Assembly (NCBI RefSeq): GCF_050947335.1
Contig: NW_027473625.1
Coordinates: 1-64,000 of the forward strand
DNA length: 64,000 nucleotides
Source: Megachile rotundata
Taxonomy: Eukaryota > Arthropoda > Insecta > Hymenoptera > Megachilidae
Direction of reading: 5' to 3'
Below, one piece after another: positions 27,470-44,500 of the stretch. Positions within the stretch are counted from its first letter, which is position 1, and the number at the start of each line of letters is the position of its first letter. Below the pieces are notes generated by a model, which saw only the letters and a list, made by a program, of their open reading frames with translations, searched no databases and was not told where the DNA came from. The position numbers and the translations under genes were made by a program.

Positions 27470-30400
27470 GCCTTATTATGCTTATATGATCGATAGAACG
27501 ACAATTACTGTACTTATTACTCTTATTATTATCAATCTAACTCATATTATTAGCCATATTATGCTTATATGATCGATAGAACGAGAATTACTATACTCAC
27601 TACTCTTAGTATTATCAATCTAACTCATATTATTAGCCACATTATGCTTATAATATCGATAGAACGACAATTACTATACTTATTACTGTTATTATTATCA
27701 ATCTAACTCATATTATTAGCCATATTATGCTTATATGATCGATAGAACGAGAATTACTATACTCACTACTCTTAGTATTATCAATCTATCTCATATTATT
27801 AGCCATATTATGCTTATAATATCGATAGAACGATAATTACTATACTTATTACTGTTATTATTATCAATCAAACTCATATTATTAGCCATATTATGCTTAA
27901 ATGATCGATAGATCTACAATTACTATACTCATTACTCTTAGTATTATCAATCTAACTCATATTATTAGCCATATTATGCTTATATGATCGATAGAATGAG
28001 AATTACTATACTCACTACTCTTAGTATTATCACTCTAACTCATATTATTAGCCTTATTATGCTTATATGATCGATAGAACGACAATTACTGTACTTATTA
28101 CTCTTATTATTATCAATCTAACTTATATTATTAGCCATATTATGCTTATATGATCGATAGAACGAGAATTACTATACTCACTACTCTTAGTATTATCAAT
28201 CTAACTCATATTATTAGCCATATTATGCTTATACGATCGATAGAACGACAATTACTATACTTATTACTCTTATTATTATCTATCTAACTCATATTATTAG
28301 CCATATTATGCTTATATGATCGATAGAACGAGAATTACTATACTCACTACTCTTAGTATTATCAATCTAACTCATATTATTAGCCACATTATGCTTATAA
28401 TATCGATAGAACGACAATTACTATACTTATTACTGTTATTTTTATCAATCTAACTCATATTATTAGCCATATTATGCTTATATGATCGATAGAACGAGAA
28501 TTACTATACTCACTACTCTTAGTATTATCAATCTAACTCATATTATTAGCCATATTATGCTTATAATATCGATATAACGACAATTACTATACTTATTACT
28601 GTTATTATTATCAATCTAACTCATATTATTAGCCATATTATGCTTATATGATCGATAGAACGAGAATTACTATACTCACTACTCTTAGTATTATCAATCT
28701 AACTCATATTATTAGCCATATTATGCTTATAATATCGATAGAACGACAATTACTATACTTATTACTGTTATTATTATCAATCTAACTCATATTATTAGCC
28801 TTATTATGCTTATATGATCGATAGAACGACAATTACTGTACTTATTACTCTTATTATTATCAATCTAACTCATATTATTAGCCATATTATGCTTATATGA
28901 TCGATAGAACGAGAATTACTATACTCACTACTCTTAGTATTATCAATCTAACTCATATTATTAGCCATATTATGCTTATACGATCGATAGAACGACAATT
29001 ACTATACTTATTACTCTTATTATTATCTATCTAACTCATATTATTAGCCATATTATGCTTATATGATCGATAGAACGAGAATTACTATACTCACTACTCT
29101 TAGTATTATCAATCTAACTCATATTATTAGCCACATTATGCTTATAATATCGATAGAACGACAATTACTATACTTATTACTGTTATTATTATCAATCTAA
29201 CTCATATTATTAGCCATATTATGCTTATATGATCGATAGAACGAGAATTACTATACTCACTACTCTTAGTATTATCAATCTAACTCATATTATTAGCCAT
29301 ATTATGCTTATAATATCGATAGAACGACAATTACTATACTTATTACTGTTATTATTATCAATCTAACTCATATTATTAGCCATATTATGCTTAAATGATC
29401 GATAGATCTACAATTACTATACTCATTACTCTTAGTATTATCAATCTAACTCATATTATTAGCCATATTATGCTTATATGATCGATAGAATGAGAATTAC
29501 TATACTCACTACTCTTAGTATTATCACTCTAACTCATATTATTAGCCTTATTATGCTTATATGATCGATAGAACGACAATTACTGTACTTATTACTCTTA
29601 TTATTATCAATCTAACTCATATTATTAGCCATATTATGCTTATATGATCGATAGAACGAGAATTACTATACTCACTACTCTTAGTATTATCAATCTAACT
29701 CATATTATTAGCCATATTATGCTTATATTATCGATAGAACGACAATTACTATACTTATTACTGTTATTATTATCAATCTAACTCGTATTATTAGACATAT
29801 TATGCTTAAATGATTGATAGAACGACAATTACTATACTTATTACTCTTATTATTATCAATCTGACTCATATTATTAGCCATATTATGCTTATATGATCGA
29901 TAGAACGACAATTACTATACTTATTACTCTTATTATTATAAATCTAACTCATATTATTAGCCATATTATGCTTATATGATCGATAGAACGAGAATTACTA
30001 TACTCACTACTCTTAGTATTACCAATCTAACTCATATTATTAGCCATATTATGCTTATATGATCGATAGAACGACAATTACTATACTCATTACTCTTATT
30101 ATTATCAATCTAACTCATATTATTAGCCATATTATGCTTATATGATCGATAGAACGAGAATTACTATACTCACTACTCTTAGTATTATCAATTTAACTCA
30201 TATTATTAGCCATATTATGCTTATATGATCGATTGAACGATAATTACTATTCTTATTACTCTTATTATTATCAATCTAACTCGTATTATTAGACATATTA
30301 TGCTTAAATGATTGATAGAACGACAATTACTATACTTATTACTCTTATTATTAGCAATCTAACTCATATTATTAGCCATATTATGCTTATATGATCGATA

Positions 30401-32215
30401 GAACGACAATTACTATACTCATTACTCTTATTATTATCAATCTAACTCATATTATTAGCCATATTATGCTTATATGATCGACAGAACGACAATTACTATA
30501 CTTATTACACTCACGATTATCAATCTAACTCATGTTATTAACCATATTATGCAGATATGATCGATAGAACGACAATTACTATACTTATTACTCTTATTAT
30601 TATCAATCTAACTCATATTATTAGCCATATTATGCTTATATGATCGATAGAACGACAATTACTATACTTATTACTCTTATTATTATAAATCTAACTCATA
30701 TTATTAGCCATATTATGCTTATATGATCGATAGAACGAGAATTACTATACTCACTACTCTTAGTATTACCAATCTAACTCATATTATTAGCCATATTATG
30801 CTTATATGATCGATAGAACGACAATTACTATACTCATTACTCTTATTGTTATCAATCTAACTCATATTATTAGCCATATTATGCTTATATGATCGATAGA
30901 ACGAGAATGACTATACTCACTACTCTTAGTATTATCAATCTAACTCATATTATTAGCCTTATTATGCTTATATGATCGATAGAACGACAATTACTGTACT
31001 TATTACTCTTATTATTATCAATCTAACTCATATTATTAGCCATATTATGCTTATATGATCGATTGAACGACTATTACTATACTTATTACTCTTATTATTA
31101 TCAATCTAACTCATATTATTAGCCATATTATGCTTATATGATCGATAGAACGACAATTACTATACTTATTACTCTTATTGTTATCAATCTAACTCATATT
31201 ATTAGCCATATTATGCTTATATGATCGATAGAACGAGAATTACTATACTCACTACTCTTAGTATTATCAATCTAACTCATATTATTAGCCATATTATGCT
31301 TATATTATCGATAGAACGACAATTACTATACTTATTACTGTTATTATTATCAATCTAACTCGTATCATTAGACATATTATGCTTAAATGATTGATAGAAC
31401 GACAATTACTATACTTATTACTCTTATTATTATCAATCTAACTCATATTATTAGCCATATTATGCTTATATGATCGATAGAACGACAATTACTATACTTA
31501 TTACTCTTATTATTATCAATCTAACTCATATTATTAGTCATATTATGCTTATATGATCGATAGAACGAGAATTACTATACTCACTACTCTTAGTATTATC
31601 AATCTAACTCATATTATTAGCCATATTATGCTTATAATATCGATAGAACGACAATTACTATACTTATTACTGTTATTATTATCAATCTAACTCATATTAT
31701 TAGCCATATTATGCTTAAATGATCGATAGAACTACAATCACTATACCCATTACTCTTATTATTATCAATCTAACTCATATTATTAGCCATATTATGCTTA
31801 TATGATCGATAGAACGAGAATTACTATACTCACTACTCTTAGTATTATCAATTTAACTCATATTATTAGCCATATTATGCTTATATGATTGATTGAACGA
31901 CAATTACTATACTTATTACTCTTATTATTATCAATCTAACTCATATTATTAGCCATATTATGCTTATATGATCGATAGAACGACAATTACTATACTTATT
32001 ACTCTTATTGTTATCAATCTAACTCATATTATTAGCCATATTATGCATATATGATCGATAGAACGAGAATTACTATACTCACTACTCTTAGTATTATCAA
32101 TTTATCTCATATTATTAGCCATATTATGCTTATATGATCGATTGAACGACAATTACTATTCTTATTACTCTTATTATTATCAATCTAACTCATATTATTA
32201 GTCATATTATGCTTA
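27470..32215 (-). repeat. 57-monomer block R1 (copy of 41580-46325)
   Basis: From the first base after the gap, this 4.7-kb block matches 41580-46325 at an offset of 14110 bp (170 x 83). I noticed one substitution (ctattactat near 31071, where the other copy has caattactat). Paired tags include atcaatcaaac at 27863 and 41973, and tattagccac at 27631 and 41741. The match ends near 32215, where gcttatatga faces gcttaaatga. Such identity means a recent duplication, or assembly of one locus twice. Confidence 0.87.
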
Positions 32216-33529
32216 TATGATCGATAGAACGACAATTACTATACTTATTACTCTTATTGTTATCAATCTAACTCATATTATTAGCCATATTATGCTTATA
32301 TGATCGATAGAACGAGAATTACTATACTCACTACTCTTAGTATTATCAATCTAACTCATATTATTAGCCTTATTATGCTTATATGATCGATTGAACGACA
32401 ATTACTGTACTTATTACTCTTATTATTATCAATCTAACTCATATTATTAGCCATATTATGCCTATATGATCGATAGAACGAGAATTAATATACTCACTAC
32501 TCTTAGTATTATCAATCTAACTCATATTATTAGCCATATTATGCTTATATGATCGATAGAACGACAATTACTATACTTATTACTCTTATTATTATCAATC
32601 TAACTCATATTATTAGCCATATTATGCTTATATGATCGATAGAACGAGAATTACTATACTCACTACTCTTAGTATTATCAATCTAACTCATATTATTAGC
32701 CATATTATGCTTAAAATATCGATAGAACGACAATTACTATACTTATTACTGTTATTATTATCAATCTAACTCATATTATTAGCCATATTATGCTTATATG
32801 ATCGATAGAACGAGAATTACTATACTCACTACTCTTAGTATTATCAATCTAACTCATATTATTAGCCATATTATGCTTATAAGATCGATAGAACGACAAT
32901 TACTATACTTATTACTGTTATTATTATCAATCTAACTCATATTAATAGCCATATTATGCTTAAATGATCGATAGAACTACAATTACTATACTCATTACTC
33001 TTATTATTATCAATCTAACTCATATTATTAGCCATATTATGCTTATATGATCGATAGAACGAGAATTACTATACTCACTACTCTTAGTATTATCACTCTA
33101 ACTCATATTATTAGCCTTATTATGCTTATATGATCGATAGAACGACAATTACTGTACTTATTACTCTTATTATTATCAATCTAACTCATATTATTAGCCA
33201 TATTATGCTTATATGATCGATAGAACGAGAATTACTATACTCACTACTCTTAGTATTATCAATCTAACTCATATTATTAGCCATATTATGCTTATATTAT
33301 CGATAGAACGACAATTACTATACTTATTACTGTTATTATTATCAATCTAACTCGTATTATTAGACATATTATGCTTAAATGATTGATAGAACGACAATTA
33401 CTATACTTATTACTCTTATTATTATCAATCTGACTCATATTATTAGCCATATTATGCTTATATGATCGATAGAACGACAATTACTATACTTATTACTCTT
33501 ATTATTATAAATCTAACTCATATTATTAG

Positions 33530-36500
33530 CCATATTATGCTTATATGATCGATAGAACGAGAATTACTATACTCACTACTCTTAGTATTACCAATCTAAC
33601 TCATATTATTAGCCATATTATGCTTATATGATCGATTGAACGACAATTACTATTCTTATTACTCTTATTATTATCAATCTAACTCATATTATTAGCCATA
33701 TTATGCTTATATGATCGATAGAACGAGAATTACTATATTCACTACTCTTAGTATTATCAATCTAACTCATATTATTAGCCATATTATGCTTAAATGATCG
33801 GTAGATCTACAATTACTATACTCATTACTCTTAGTATTATCAATCTAACTCATATTATTAGCCATATTATGCTTATATGATCGATAGAATGAGAATTACT
33901 ATACTCACTAGTCTTAGTATTATCAATTTAACTCATATTATTAGCCATATTATGCTTATATGATCGATTGAACGACAATTACTATTCTTATTACTCTTAT
34001 TATTATCAATCTAACTCATATTATTAGCCATATTATGCTTATATGATCGATAGAACGACAATTACTATACTTATTACTCTTATTGTTATCAATCTAACTC
34101 ATATTACTAGCCATATTATGCTTATATGATCGATAGAACGAGAATTACTATACTCACTACTCATAGTTTTATCAATCTAACTCATATTATTAGCCTTATT
34201 ATGCTTATATGATCGATAGAACGACAATTACTGTACTTATTACTCTTATTATTATCAATCTAACTCATATTATTAGCCATATTATGCCTATATGATCGAT
34301 AGAACGAGAATTAATATACTCACTACTCTTAGTATTATCAATCTAACTCGTATTATTAGCCATATTATGCTTATATGATCGATAGAACGACAATTACTAT
34401 ACTTATTACTCTTATTGTTATCAATCTAACTCATATTATTAGTCATATTATGCTTATATGATCGATAGAACGAGAATTACTATACTCACTACGCTTAGTA
34501 TTATCAATCTAACTCATATTATTAGCCATATTATGCTTACATTATCGATAGAACGACAATTACTATACTTATTACTGTTATTATTATCAATCTAACTCGT
34601 ATTATTAGACATATTATGCTTAAATGATTGATAGAACGACAATTACTCTACTTATTACTCTTATTATTATCAATCTAACTCATATTATTAGCCATATTAT
34701 GCTTATATGATCGATAGAACGACAATTACTATACTCATTACTCTTATTATTATCAATCTAACTCATATTATTAGCCATATTATGCTTATATGAACGACAG
34801 AACGACAATTACTATACTTATTACTGTTATTATTATCAATCTAACTCGTATTATTAGACATATTATGCTTAAATGATTGATAGAACGACAATTACTATAC
34901 TTATTACTCTTATTGTTATCAATCTAACTCATATTATTAGCCATATTATGCTTATATGATCGATAGAACGACAATTACTATACTTATTACTCTTATTATT
35001 GTAAATCTAACTCATATTATTAGCCATATTATGCTTATATGATCGATAGAACGAGAATTACTATACTCACTACTCTTAGTATTATCAATCTAACTCATAT
35101 TATTAGCCTTATTATGCTTATATGATCGATAGAACGACAATTACTGTACTTATTACTCTTATTATTATCAATCTAACTCATATTATTAGCCATATTATGC
35201 CTATATGATCGATAGAACGAGAATTAATATACTCACTACTCTTAGTATTATCAATCTAACTCATATTATTAGCCATATTATGCTTATATGATCGATAGAA
35301 CGAGAATTACTATACTCACTACTCTTAGTATTATCAATCTAACTCATATTATTAGCCATATTATGCTTATAATATCGATAGAACGACAATTACTATACTT
35401 ATTACTGTTATTATTATCAATCTAACTCATATTATTAGCCATATTATGCTTAAATGATCGATAGATCTACAATTACTATACTCATTACTCTTAGTATTAT
35501 CAATCTAACTCATATTATTAGCCATATTATGCTTATATGATCGATAGAATGAGAATTACTATACTCACTACTCTTAGTATTATCACTCTAACTCATATTA
35601 TTAGCCTTATTATGCTTATATGATCGATAGAACGACAATTACTGTACTTATTACTCTTATTATTATCAATCTAACTCATATTATTAGCCATATTATGCTT
35701 ATATGATCGATAGAACGAGAATTACTATACTCACTACTCTTAGTATTATCAATCTAACTCATATTATTAGCCACATTATGCTTATAATATCGATAGAACG
35801 ACAATTACTATACTTATTACTGTTATTATTATCAATCTAACTCATATTATTAGCCATATTATGCTTATATGATCGATAGAACGAGAATTACTATACTCAC
35901 TACTCTTAGTATCATCAATCTAACTCATATTATTAGCCATATTATGCTTATAATATCGATAGAACGACAATTACTATACTTATTACTGTTATTATTATCA
36001 ATCTAACTCATATTATTAGCCATATTATGCTTAAATGATCGATAGATCTACAATTACTATACTCATTACTCTTAGTATTATCAATCTAACTCATATTATT
36101 AGCCATATTATGCTTATATGATCGATAGAATGAGAATTACTATACTCACTACTCTTAGTATTATCACTCTAACTCATATTATTAGCCTTATTATGCTTAT
36201 ATGATCGATAGAACGACAATTACTGTACTTATTACTCTTATTATTATCAATCTAACTCATATTATTAGCCATATTATGCTTATATGATCGATAGAACGAG
36301 AATTACTATACTCACTACTCTTAGTATTACCAATCTAACTCATATTATTAGCCATATTATGCTTATATGATCGATTGAACGACAATTACTATTCTTATTA
36401 CTCTTATTATTATCAATCTAACTCATATTATTAGCCATATTATGCTTATATGATCGATAGAACGAGAATTACTATATTCACTACTCTTAGTATTATCAAT

Positions 36501-39008
36501 CTAACTCATATTATTAGCCATATTATGCTTAAATGATCGGTAGATCTACAATTACTATACTCATTACTCTTAGTATTATCAATCTAACTCATATTATTAG
36601 CCATATTATGCTTATATGATCGATAGAATGAGAATTACTATACTCACTAGTCTTAGTATTATCAATTTAACTCATATTATTAGCCATATTATGCTTATAT
36701 GATCGATTGAACGACAATTACTATTCTTATTACTCTTATTATTATCAATCTAACTCATATTATTAGCCATATTATGCTTATATGATCGATAGAACGACAA
36801 TTACTATACTTATTACTCTTATTGTTATCAATCTAACTCATATTACTAGCCATATTATGCTTATATGATCGATAGAACGAGAATTACTATACTCACTACT
36901 CATAGTTTTATCAATCTAACTCATATTATTAGCCTTATTATGCTTATATGATCGATAGAACGACAATTACTGTACTTATTACTCTTATTATTATCAATCT
37001 AACTCATATTATTAGCCATATTATGCCTATATGATCGATAGAACGAGAATTAATATACTCACTACTCTTAGTATTATCAATCTAACTCGTATTATTAGCC
37101 ATATTATGCTTATATGATCGATAGAACGACAATTACTATACTTATTACTCTTATTGTTATCAATCTAACTCATATTATTAGTCATATTATGCTTATATGA
37201 TCGATAGAACGAGAATTACTATACTCACTACGCTTAGTATTATCAATCTAACTCATATTATTAGCCATATTATGCTTACATTATCGATAGAACGACAATT
37301 ACTATACTTATTACTGTTATTATTATCAATCTAACTCGTATTATTAGACATATTATGCTTAAATGATTGATAGAACGACAATTACTCTACTTATTACTCT
37401 TATTATTATCAATCTAACTCATATTATTAGCCATATTATGCTTATATGATCGATAGAACGACAATTACTATACTCATTACTCTTATTATTATCAATCTAA
37501 CTCATATTATTAGCCATATTATGCTTATATGAACGACAGAACGACAATTACTATACTTATTACTGTTATTATTATCAATCTAACTCGTATTATTAGACAT
37601 ATTATGCTTAAATGATTGATAGAACGACAATTACTATACTTATTACTCTTATTGTTATCAATCTAACTCATATTATTAGCCATATTATGCTTATATGATC
37701 GATAGAACGACAATTACTATACTTATTACTCTTATTATTGTAAATCTAACTCATATTATTAGCCATATTATGCTTATATGATCGATAGAACGAGAATTAC
37801 TATACTCACTACTCTTAGTATTATCAATCTAACTCATATTATTAGCCTTATTATGCTTATATGATCGATAGAACGACAATTACTGTACTTATTACTCTTA
37901 TTATTATCAATCTAACTCATATTATTAGCCATATTATGCCTATATGATCGATAGAACGAGAATTAATATACTCACTACTCTTAGTATTATCAATCTAACT
38001 CATATTATTAGCCATATTATGCTTATATGATCGATAGAACGAGAATTACTATACTCACTACTCTTAGTATTATCAATCTAACTCATATTATTAGCCATAT
38101 TATGCTTATAATATCGATAGAACGACAATTACTATACTTATTACTGTTATTATTATCAATCTAACTCATATTATTAGCCATATTATGCTTAAATGATCGA
38201 TAGATCTACAATTACTATACTCATTACTCTTAGTATTATCAATCTAACTCATATTATTAGCCATATTATGCTTATATGATCGATAGAATGAGAATTACTA
38301 TACTCACTACTCTTAGTATTATCACTCTAACTCATATTATTAGCCTTATTATGCTTATATGATCGATAGAACGACAATTACTGTACTTATTACTCTTATT
38401 ATTATCAATCTAACTCATATTATTAGCCATATTATGCTTATATGATCGATAGAACGAGAATTACTATACTCACTACTCTTAGTATTATCAATCTAACTCA
38501 TATTATTAGCCACATTATGCTTATAATATCGATAGAACGACAATTACTATACTTATTACTGTTATTATTATCAATCTAACTCATATTATTAGCCATATTA
38601 TGCTTATATGATCGATAGAACGAGAATTACTATACTCACTACTCTTAGTATCATCAATCTAACTCATATTATTAGCCATATTATGCTTATAATATCGATA
38701 GAACGACAATTACTATACTTATTACTGTTATTATTATCAATCTAACTCATATTATTAGCCATATTATGCTTAAATGATCGATAGATCTACAATTACTATA
38801 CTCATTACTCTTAGTATTATCAATCTAACTCATATTATTAGCCATATTATGCTTATATGATCGATAGAATGAGAATTACTATACTCACTACTCTTAGTAT
38901 TATCACTCTAACTCATATTATTAGCCTTATTATGCTTATATGATCGATAGAACGACAATTACTGTACTTATTACTCTTATTATTATCAATCTAACTCATA
39001 TTATTAGT
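33530..39008 (-). repeat. Tandem duplication of 33 monomers (2739 bp)
   Basis: Two adjacent copies, about 33530-36268 and 36269-39008. Private tags pair at exactly 2739 bp: cggtagatct at 33799 and 36538, atcatcaatc at 35911 and 38650. A further copy of much of the unit lies at about 48.0-51.4 kb, 11703 bp (141 x 83) beyond the second copy (cggtagatct at 48241, atcatcaatc at 50353). A partial repeat 23 monomers (1909 bp) downstream places atcatcaatc at 40559. Edges are approximate to about one monomer. Confidence 0.83.
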
Positions 39009-39660
39009 CATATTATGCTTATATGATCGATAGAACGACAATTACTATACTTATTACTCTTATTGTTATCAATCTAACTCATATTATTAGCCATATTATG
39101 CTTATATGATCGATAGAACGAGAATTACTATACTCACTACTCTTAGTATTATCAATTTAACTCATATTATTAGCCATATTATGCTTATATGATTGATTGA
39201 ACGACAATTACTATACTTATTACTCTTATTATTATCAATCTAACTCATATTATTAGCCATATTATGCTTATATGATCGATAGAACGACAATTACTATACT
39301 TATTACTCTTATTGTTATCAATCTAACTCATATTATTAGCCATATTATGCTTATATGATCGATAGAACGAGAATTACCATACTCACTACTCTTAGTATTA
39401 TCAATCTAACTCATATTATTAGCCATATTATGCTTATATGATCGATAGAACGAGAATTACTATACTCACTACTCTTAGTATTATCAATCTAACTCATATT
39501 ATTAGCCATATTATGCTTATATTATCGATAGAACGACAATTACTCTACTTATTACTCTTATTATTATCAATCTAACTCATATTATTAACCATATTATGCT
39601 TATATGATCGATAGAACGACAATTACTATACTTATTACTCTTATTATTATCAATCTAACT

Positions 39661-39745
39661 CATATTATTAACCATATTATGCAGATATGATCGATCGCAC
39701 GACATTTGCTATACCTATTACTCTTATTATTATGAATCTAACTCA
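39661..39745 (-). repeat. Left-arm-type monomer inside the right arm
   Basis: This monomer carries ttaaccatattatgcaga and gatcgatcgcacgacattt. On the opposite strand these match the left-arm subtype with aaatgtcg, tgc before atcgatc, atatctgc and ggttaat. It is unlike the surrounding A/B dimers. Its presence shows that the two arms exchanged monomers or descend from a common mixed array. Confidence 0.75.
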
Positions 39746-41579
39746 TATTATTAACCATATTATGCTTAAATGATCGATAGAACTACAATTACTATACTCA
39801 TTACTCTTATTATTATCAATCTAACTCATATTATTAGCCATATTATGCTTATATGATCGATAGAACGAGAATTACTATACTCACTACTCTTAGTATTATC
39901 AATTTAACTCATATTATTAGCCATATTATGCTTATATGATCGATTGAACGACAATTACTATACTTATTACTCTTATTATTATCAATCTAACTCATATTAT
40001 TAGCCATATATTGCTTATATGATCGATAGAACGAGAATTACTATACTCACTACTCTTAGTATTATCAATCTAACTCATATTATTAGCCATATTATGCTTA
40101 AATGATCGATAGATCTACAATTACTATACTCATTACTCTTAGTATTATCAATCTAACTCATATTATTAGCCATATTATGCTTATATGATCGATAGAATGA
40201 GAATTACTATACTCACTACTCTTAGTATTATCACTCTAACTCATATTATTAGCCTTATTATGCTTATATGATCGATAGAACGACAATTACTGTACTTATT
40301 ACTCTTATTATTATCAATCTAACTCATATTATTAGCCATATTATGCTTATATGATCGATAGAACGAGAATTACTATACTCACTACTCTTAGTATTATCAA
40401 TCTAACTCATATTATTAGCCACATTATGCTTATAATATCGATAGAACGACAATTACTATACTTATTACTGTTATTATTATCAATCTAACTCATATTATTA
40501 GCCATATTATGCTTATATGATCGATAGAACGAGAATTACTATACTCACTACTCTTAGTATCATCAATCTAACTCATATTATTAGCCATATTATGCTTATA
40601 ATATCGATAGAACGACAATTACTATACTTATTACTGTTATTATTATCAATCTAACTCATATTATTAGCCATATTATGCTTAAATGATCGATAGATCTACA
40701 ATTACTATACTCATTACTCTTAGTATTATCAATCTAACTCATATTATTAGCCATATTATGCTTATATGATCGATAGAATGAGAATTACTATACTCACTAC
40801 TCTTAGTATTATCACTCTAACTCATATTATTAGCCTTATTATGCTTATATGATCGATAGAACGACAATTACTGTACTTATTACTCTTATTATTATCAATC
40901 TAACTCATATTATTAGCCATATTATGCTTATATGATCGATAGAACGAGAATTACTATACTCACTACTCTTAGTATTATCAATCTAACTCATATTATTAGC
41001 CATATTATGCTTATACGATCGATAGAACGACAATTACTATACTTATTACTCTTATTATTATCTATCTAACTCATATTATTAGCCATATTATGCTTATATG
41101 ATCGATAGAACGAGAATTACTATACTCACTACTCTTAGTATTATCAATCTAACTCATATTATTAGCCACATTATGCTTATAATATCGATAGAACGACAAT
41201 TACTATACTTATTACTGTTATTATTATCAATCTAACTCATATTATTAGCCATATTATGCTTATATGATCGATAGAACGAGAATTACTATACTCACTACTC
41301 TTAGTATTATCAATCTAACTCATATTATTAGCCATATTATGCTTATAATATCGATAGAACGACAATTACTATACTTATTACTGTTATTATTATCAATCTA
41401 ACTCATATTATTAGCCATATTATGCTTAAATGATCGATAGATCTACAATTACTATACTCATTACTCTTAGTATTATCAATCTAACTCATATTATTAGCCA
41501 TATTATGCTTATATGATCGATAGAATGAGAATTACTATACTCACTACTCTTAGTATTATCACTCTAACTCATATTATTA

Positions 41580-44500
41580 GCCTTATTATGCTTATATGAT
41601 CGATAGAACGACAATTACTGTACTTATTACTCTTATTATTATCAATCTAACTCATATTATTAGCCATATTATGCTTATATGATCGATAGAACGAGAATTA
41701 CTATACTCACTACTCTTAGTATTATCAATCTAACTCATATTATTAGCCACATTATGCTTATAATATCGATAGAACGACAATTACTATACTTATTACTGTT
41801 ATTATTATCAATCTAACTCATATTATTAGCCATATTATGCTTATATGATCGATAGAACGAGAATTACTATACTCACTACTCTTAGTATTATCAATCTATC
41901 TCATATTATTAGCCATATTATGCTTATAATATCGATAGAACGATAATTACTATACTTATTACTGTTATTATTATCAATCAAACTCATATTATTAGCCATA
42001 TTATGCTTAAATGATCGATAGATCTACAATTACTATACTCATTACTCTTAGTATTATCAATCTAACTCATATTATTAGCCATATTATGCTTATATGATCG
42101 ATAGAATGAGAATTACTATACTCACTACTCTTAGTATTATCACTCTAACTCATATTATTAGCCTTATTATGCTTATATGATCGATAGAACGACAATTACT
42201 GTACTTATTACTCTTATTATTATCAATCTAACTTATATTATTAGCCATATTATGCTTATATGATCGATAGAACGAGAATTACTATACTCACTACTCTTAG
42301 TATTATCAATCTAACTCATATTATTAGCCATATTATGCTTATACGATCGATAGAACGACAATTACTATACTTATTACTCTTATTATTATCTATCTAACTC
42401 ATATTATTAGCCATATTATGCTTATATGATCGATAGAACGAGAATTACTATACTCACTACTCTTAGTATTATCAATCTAACTCATATTATTAGCCACATT
42501 ATGCTTATAATATCGATAGAACGACAATTACTATACTTATTACTGTTATTTTTATCAATCTAACTCATATTATTAGCCATATTATGCTTATATGATCGAT
42601 AGAACGAGAATTACTATACTCACTACTCTTAGTATTATCAATCTAACTCATATTATTAGCCATATTATGCTTATAATATCGATATAACGACAATTACTAT
42701 ACTTATTACTGTTATTATTATCAATCTAACTCATATTATTAGCCATATTATGCTTATATGATCGATAGAACGAGAATTACTATACTCACTACTCTTAGTA
42801 TTATCAATCTAACTCATATTATTAGCCATATTATGCTTATAATATCGATAGAACGACAATTACTATACTTATTACTGTTATTATTATCAATCTAACTCAT
42901 ATTATTAGCCTTATTATGCTTATATGATCGATAGAACGACAATTACTGTACTTATTACTCTTATTATTATCAATCTAACTCATATTATTAGCCATATTAT
43001 GCTTATATGATCGATAGAACGAGAATTACTATACTCACTACTCTTAGTATTATCAATCTAACTCATATTATTAGCCATATTATGCTTATACGATCGATAG
43101 AACGACAATTACTATACTTATTACTCTTATTATTATCTATCTAACTCATATTATTAGCCATATTATGCTTATATGATCGATAGAACGAGAATTACTATAC
43201 TCACTACTCTTAGTATTATCAATCTAACTCATATTATTAGCCACATTATGCTTATAATATCGATAGAACGACAATTACTATACTTATTACTGTTATTATT
43301 ATCAATCTAACTCATATTATTAGCCATATTATGCTTATATGATCGATAGAACGAGAATTACTATACTCACTACTCTTAGTATTATCAATCTAACTCATAT
43401 TATTAGCCATATTATGCTTATAATATCGATAGAACGACAATTACTATACTTATTACTGTTATTATTATCAATCTAACTCATATTATTAGCCATATTATGC
43501 TTAAATGATCGATAGATCTACAATTACTATACTCATTACTCTTAGTATTATCAATCTAACTCATATTATTAGCCATATTATGCTTATATGATCGATAGAA
43601 TGAGAATTACTATACTCACTACTCTTAGTATTATCACTCTAACTCATATTATTAGCCTTATTATGCTTATATGATCGATAGAACGACAATTACTGTACTT
43701 ATTACTCTTATTATTATCAATCTAACTCATATTATTAGCCATATTATGCTTATATGATCGATAGAACGAGAATTACTATACTCACTACTCTTAGTATTAT
43801 CAATCTAACTCATATTATTAGCCATATTATGCTTATATTATCGATAGAACGACAATTACTATACTTATTACTGTTATTATTATCAATCTAACTCGTATTA
43901 TTAGACATATTATGCTTAAATGATTGATAGAACGACAATTACTATACTTATTACTCTTATTATTATCAATCTGACTCATATTATTAGCCATATTATGCTT
44001 ATATGATCGATAGAACGACAATTACTATACTTATTACTCTTATTATTATAAATCTAACTCATATTATTAGCCATATTATGCTTATATGATCGATAGAACG
44101 AGAATTACTATACTCACTACTCTTAGTATTACCAATCTAACTCATATTATTAGCCATATTATGCTTATATGATCGATAGAACGACAATTACTATACTCAT
44201 TACTCTTATTATTATCAATCTAACTCATATTATTAGCCATATTATGCTTATATGATCGATAGAACGAGAATTACTATACTCACTACTCTTAGTATTATCA
44301 ATTTAACTCATATTATTAGCCATATTATGCTTATATGATCGATTGAACGATAATTACTATTCTTATTACTCTTATTATTATCAATCTAACTCGTATTATT
44401 AGACATATTATGCTTAAATGATTGATAGAACGACAATTACTATACTTATTACTCTTATTATTAGCAATCTAACTCATATTATTAGCCATATTATGCTTAT

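Noticed and set aside
27316..27504. Open reading frame of 62 codons spanning the N gap
   Set aside because: About half of it is undetermined sequence, and it joins two arms of unknown relation; it is an artefact of translating through N.
29723..29911. Recurring 62-codon open frame on the minus strand (also at 33292, 43833, 47734, 53627 and 57196)
   Set aside because: All copies are spaced by exact multiples of 83 bp and differ only with the satellite. Because 83 is not divisible by three, the frame merely walks through about 2.3 monomers in all three phases. A variant gattgatag monomer removes a stop. No ribosome-binding or promoter context and no protein family is recognisable.
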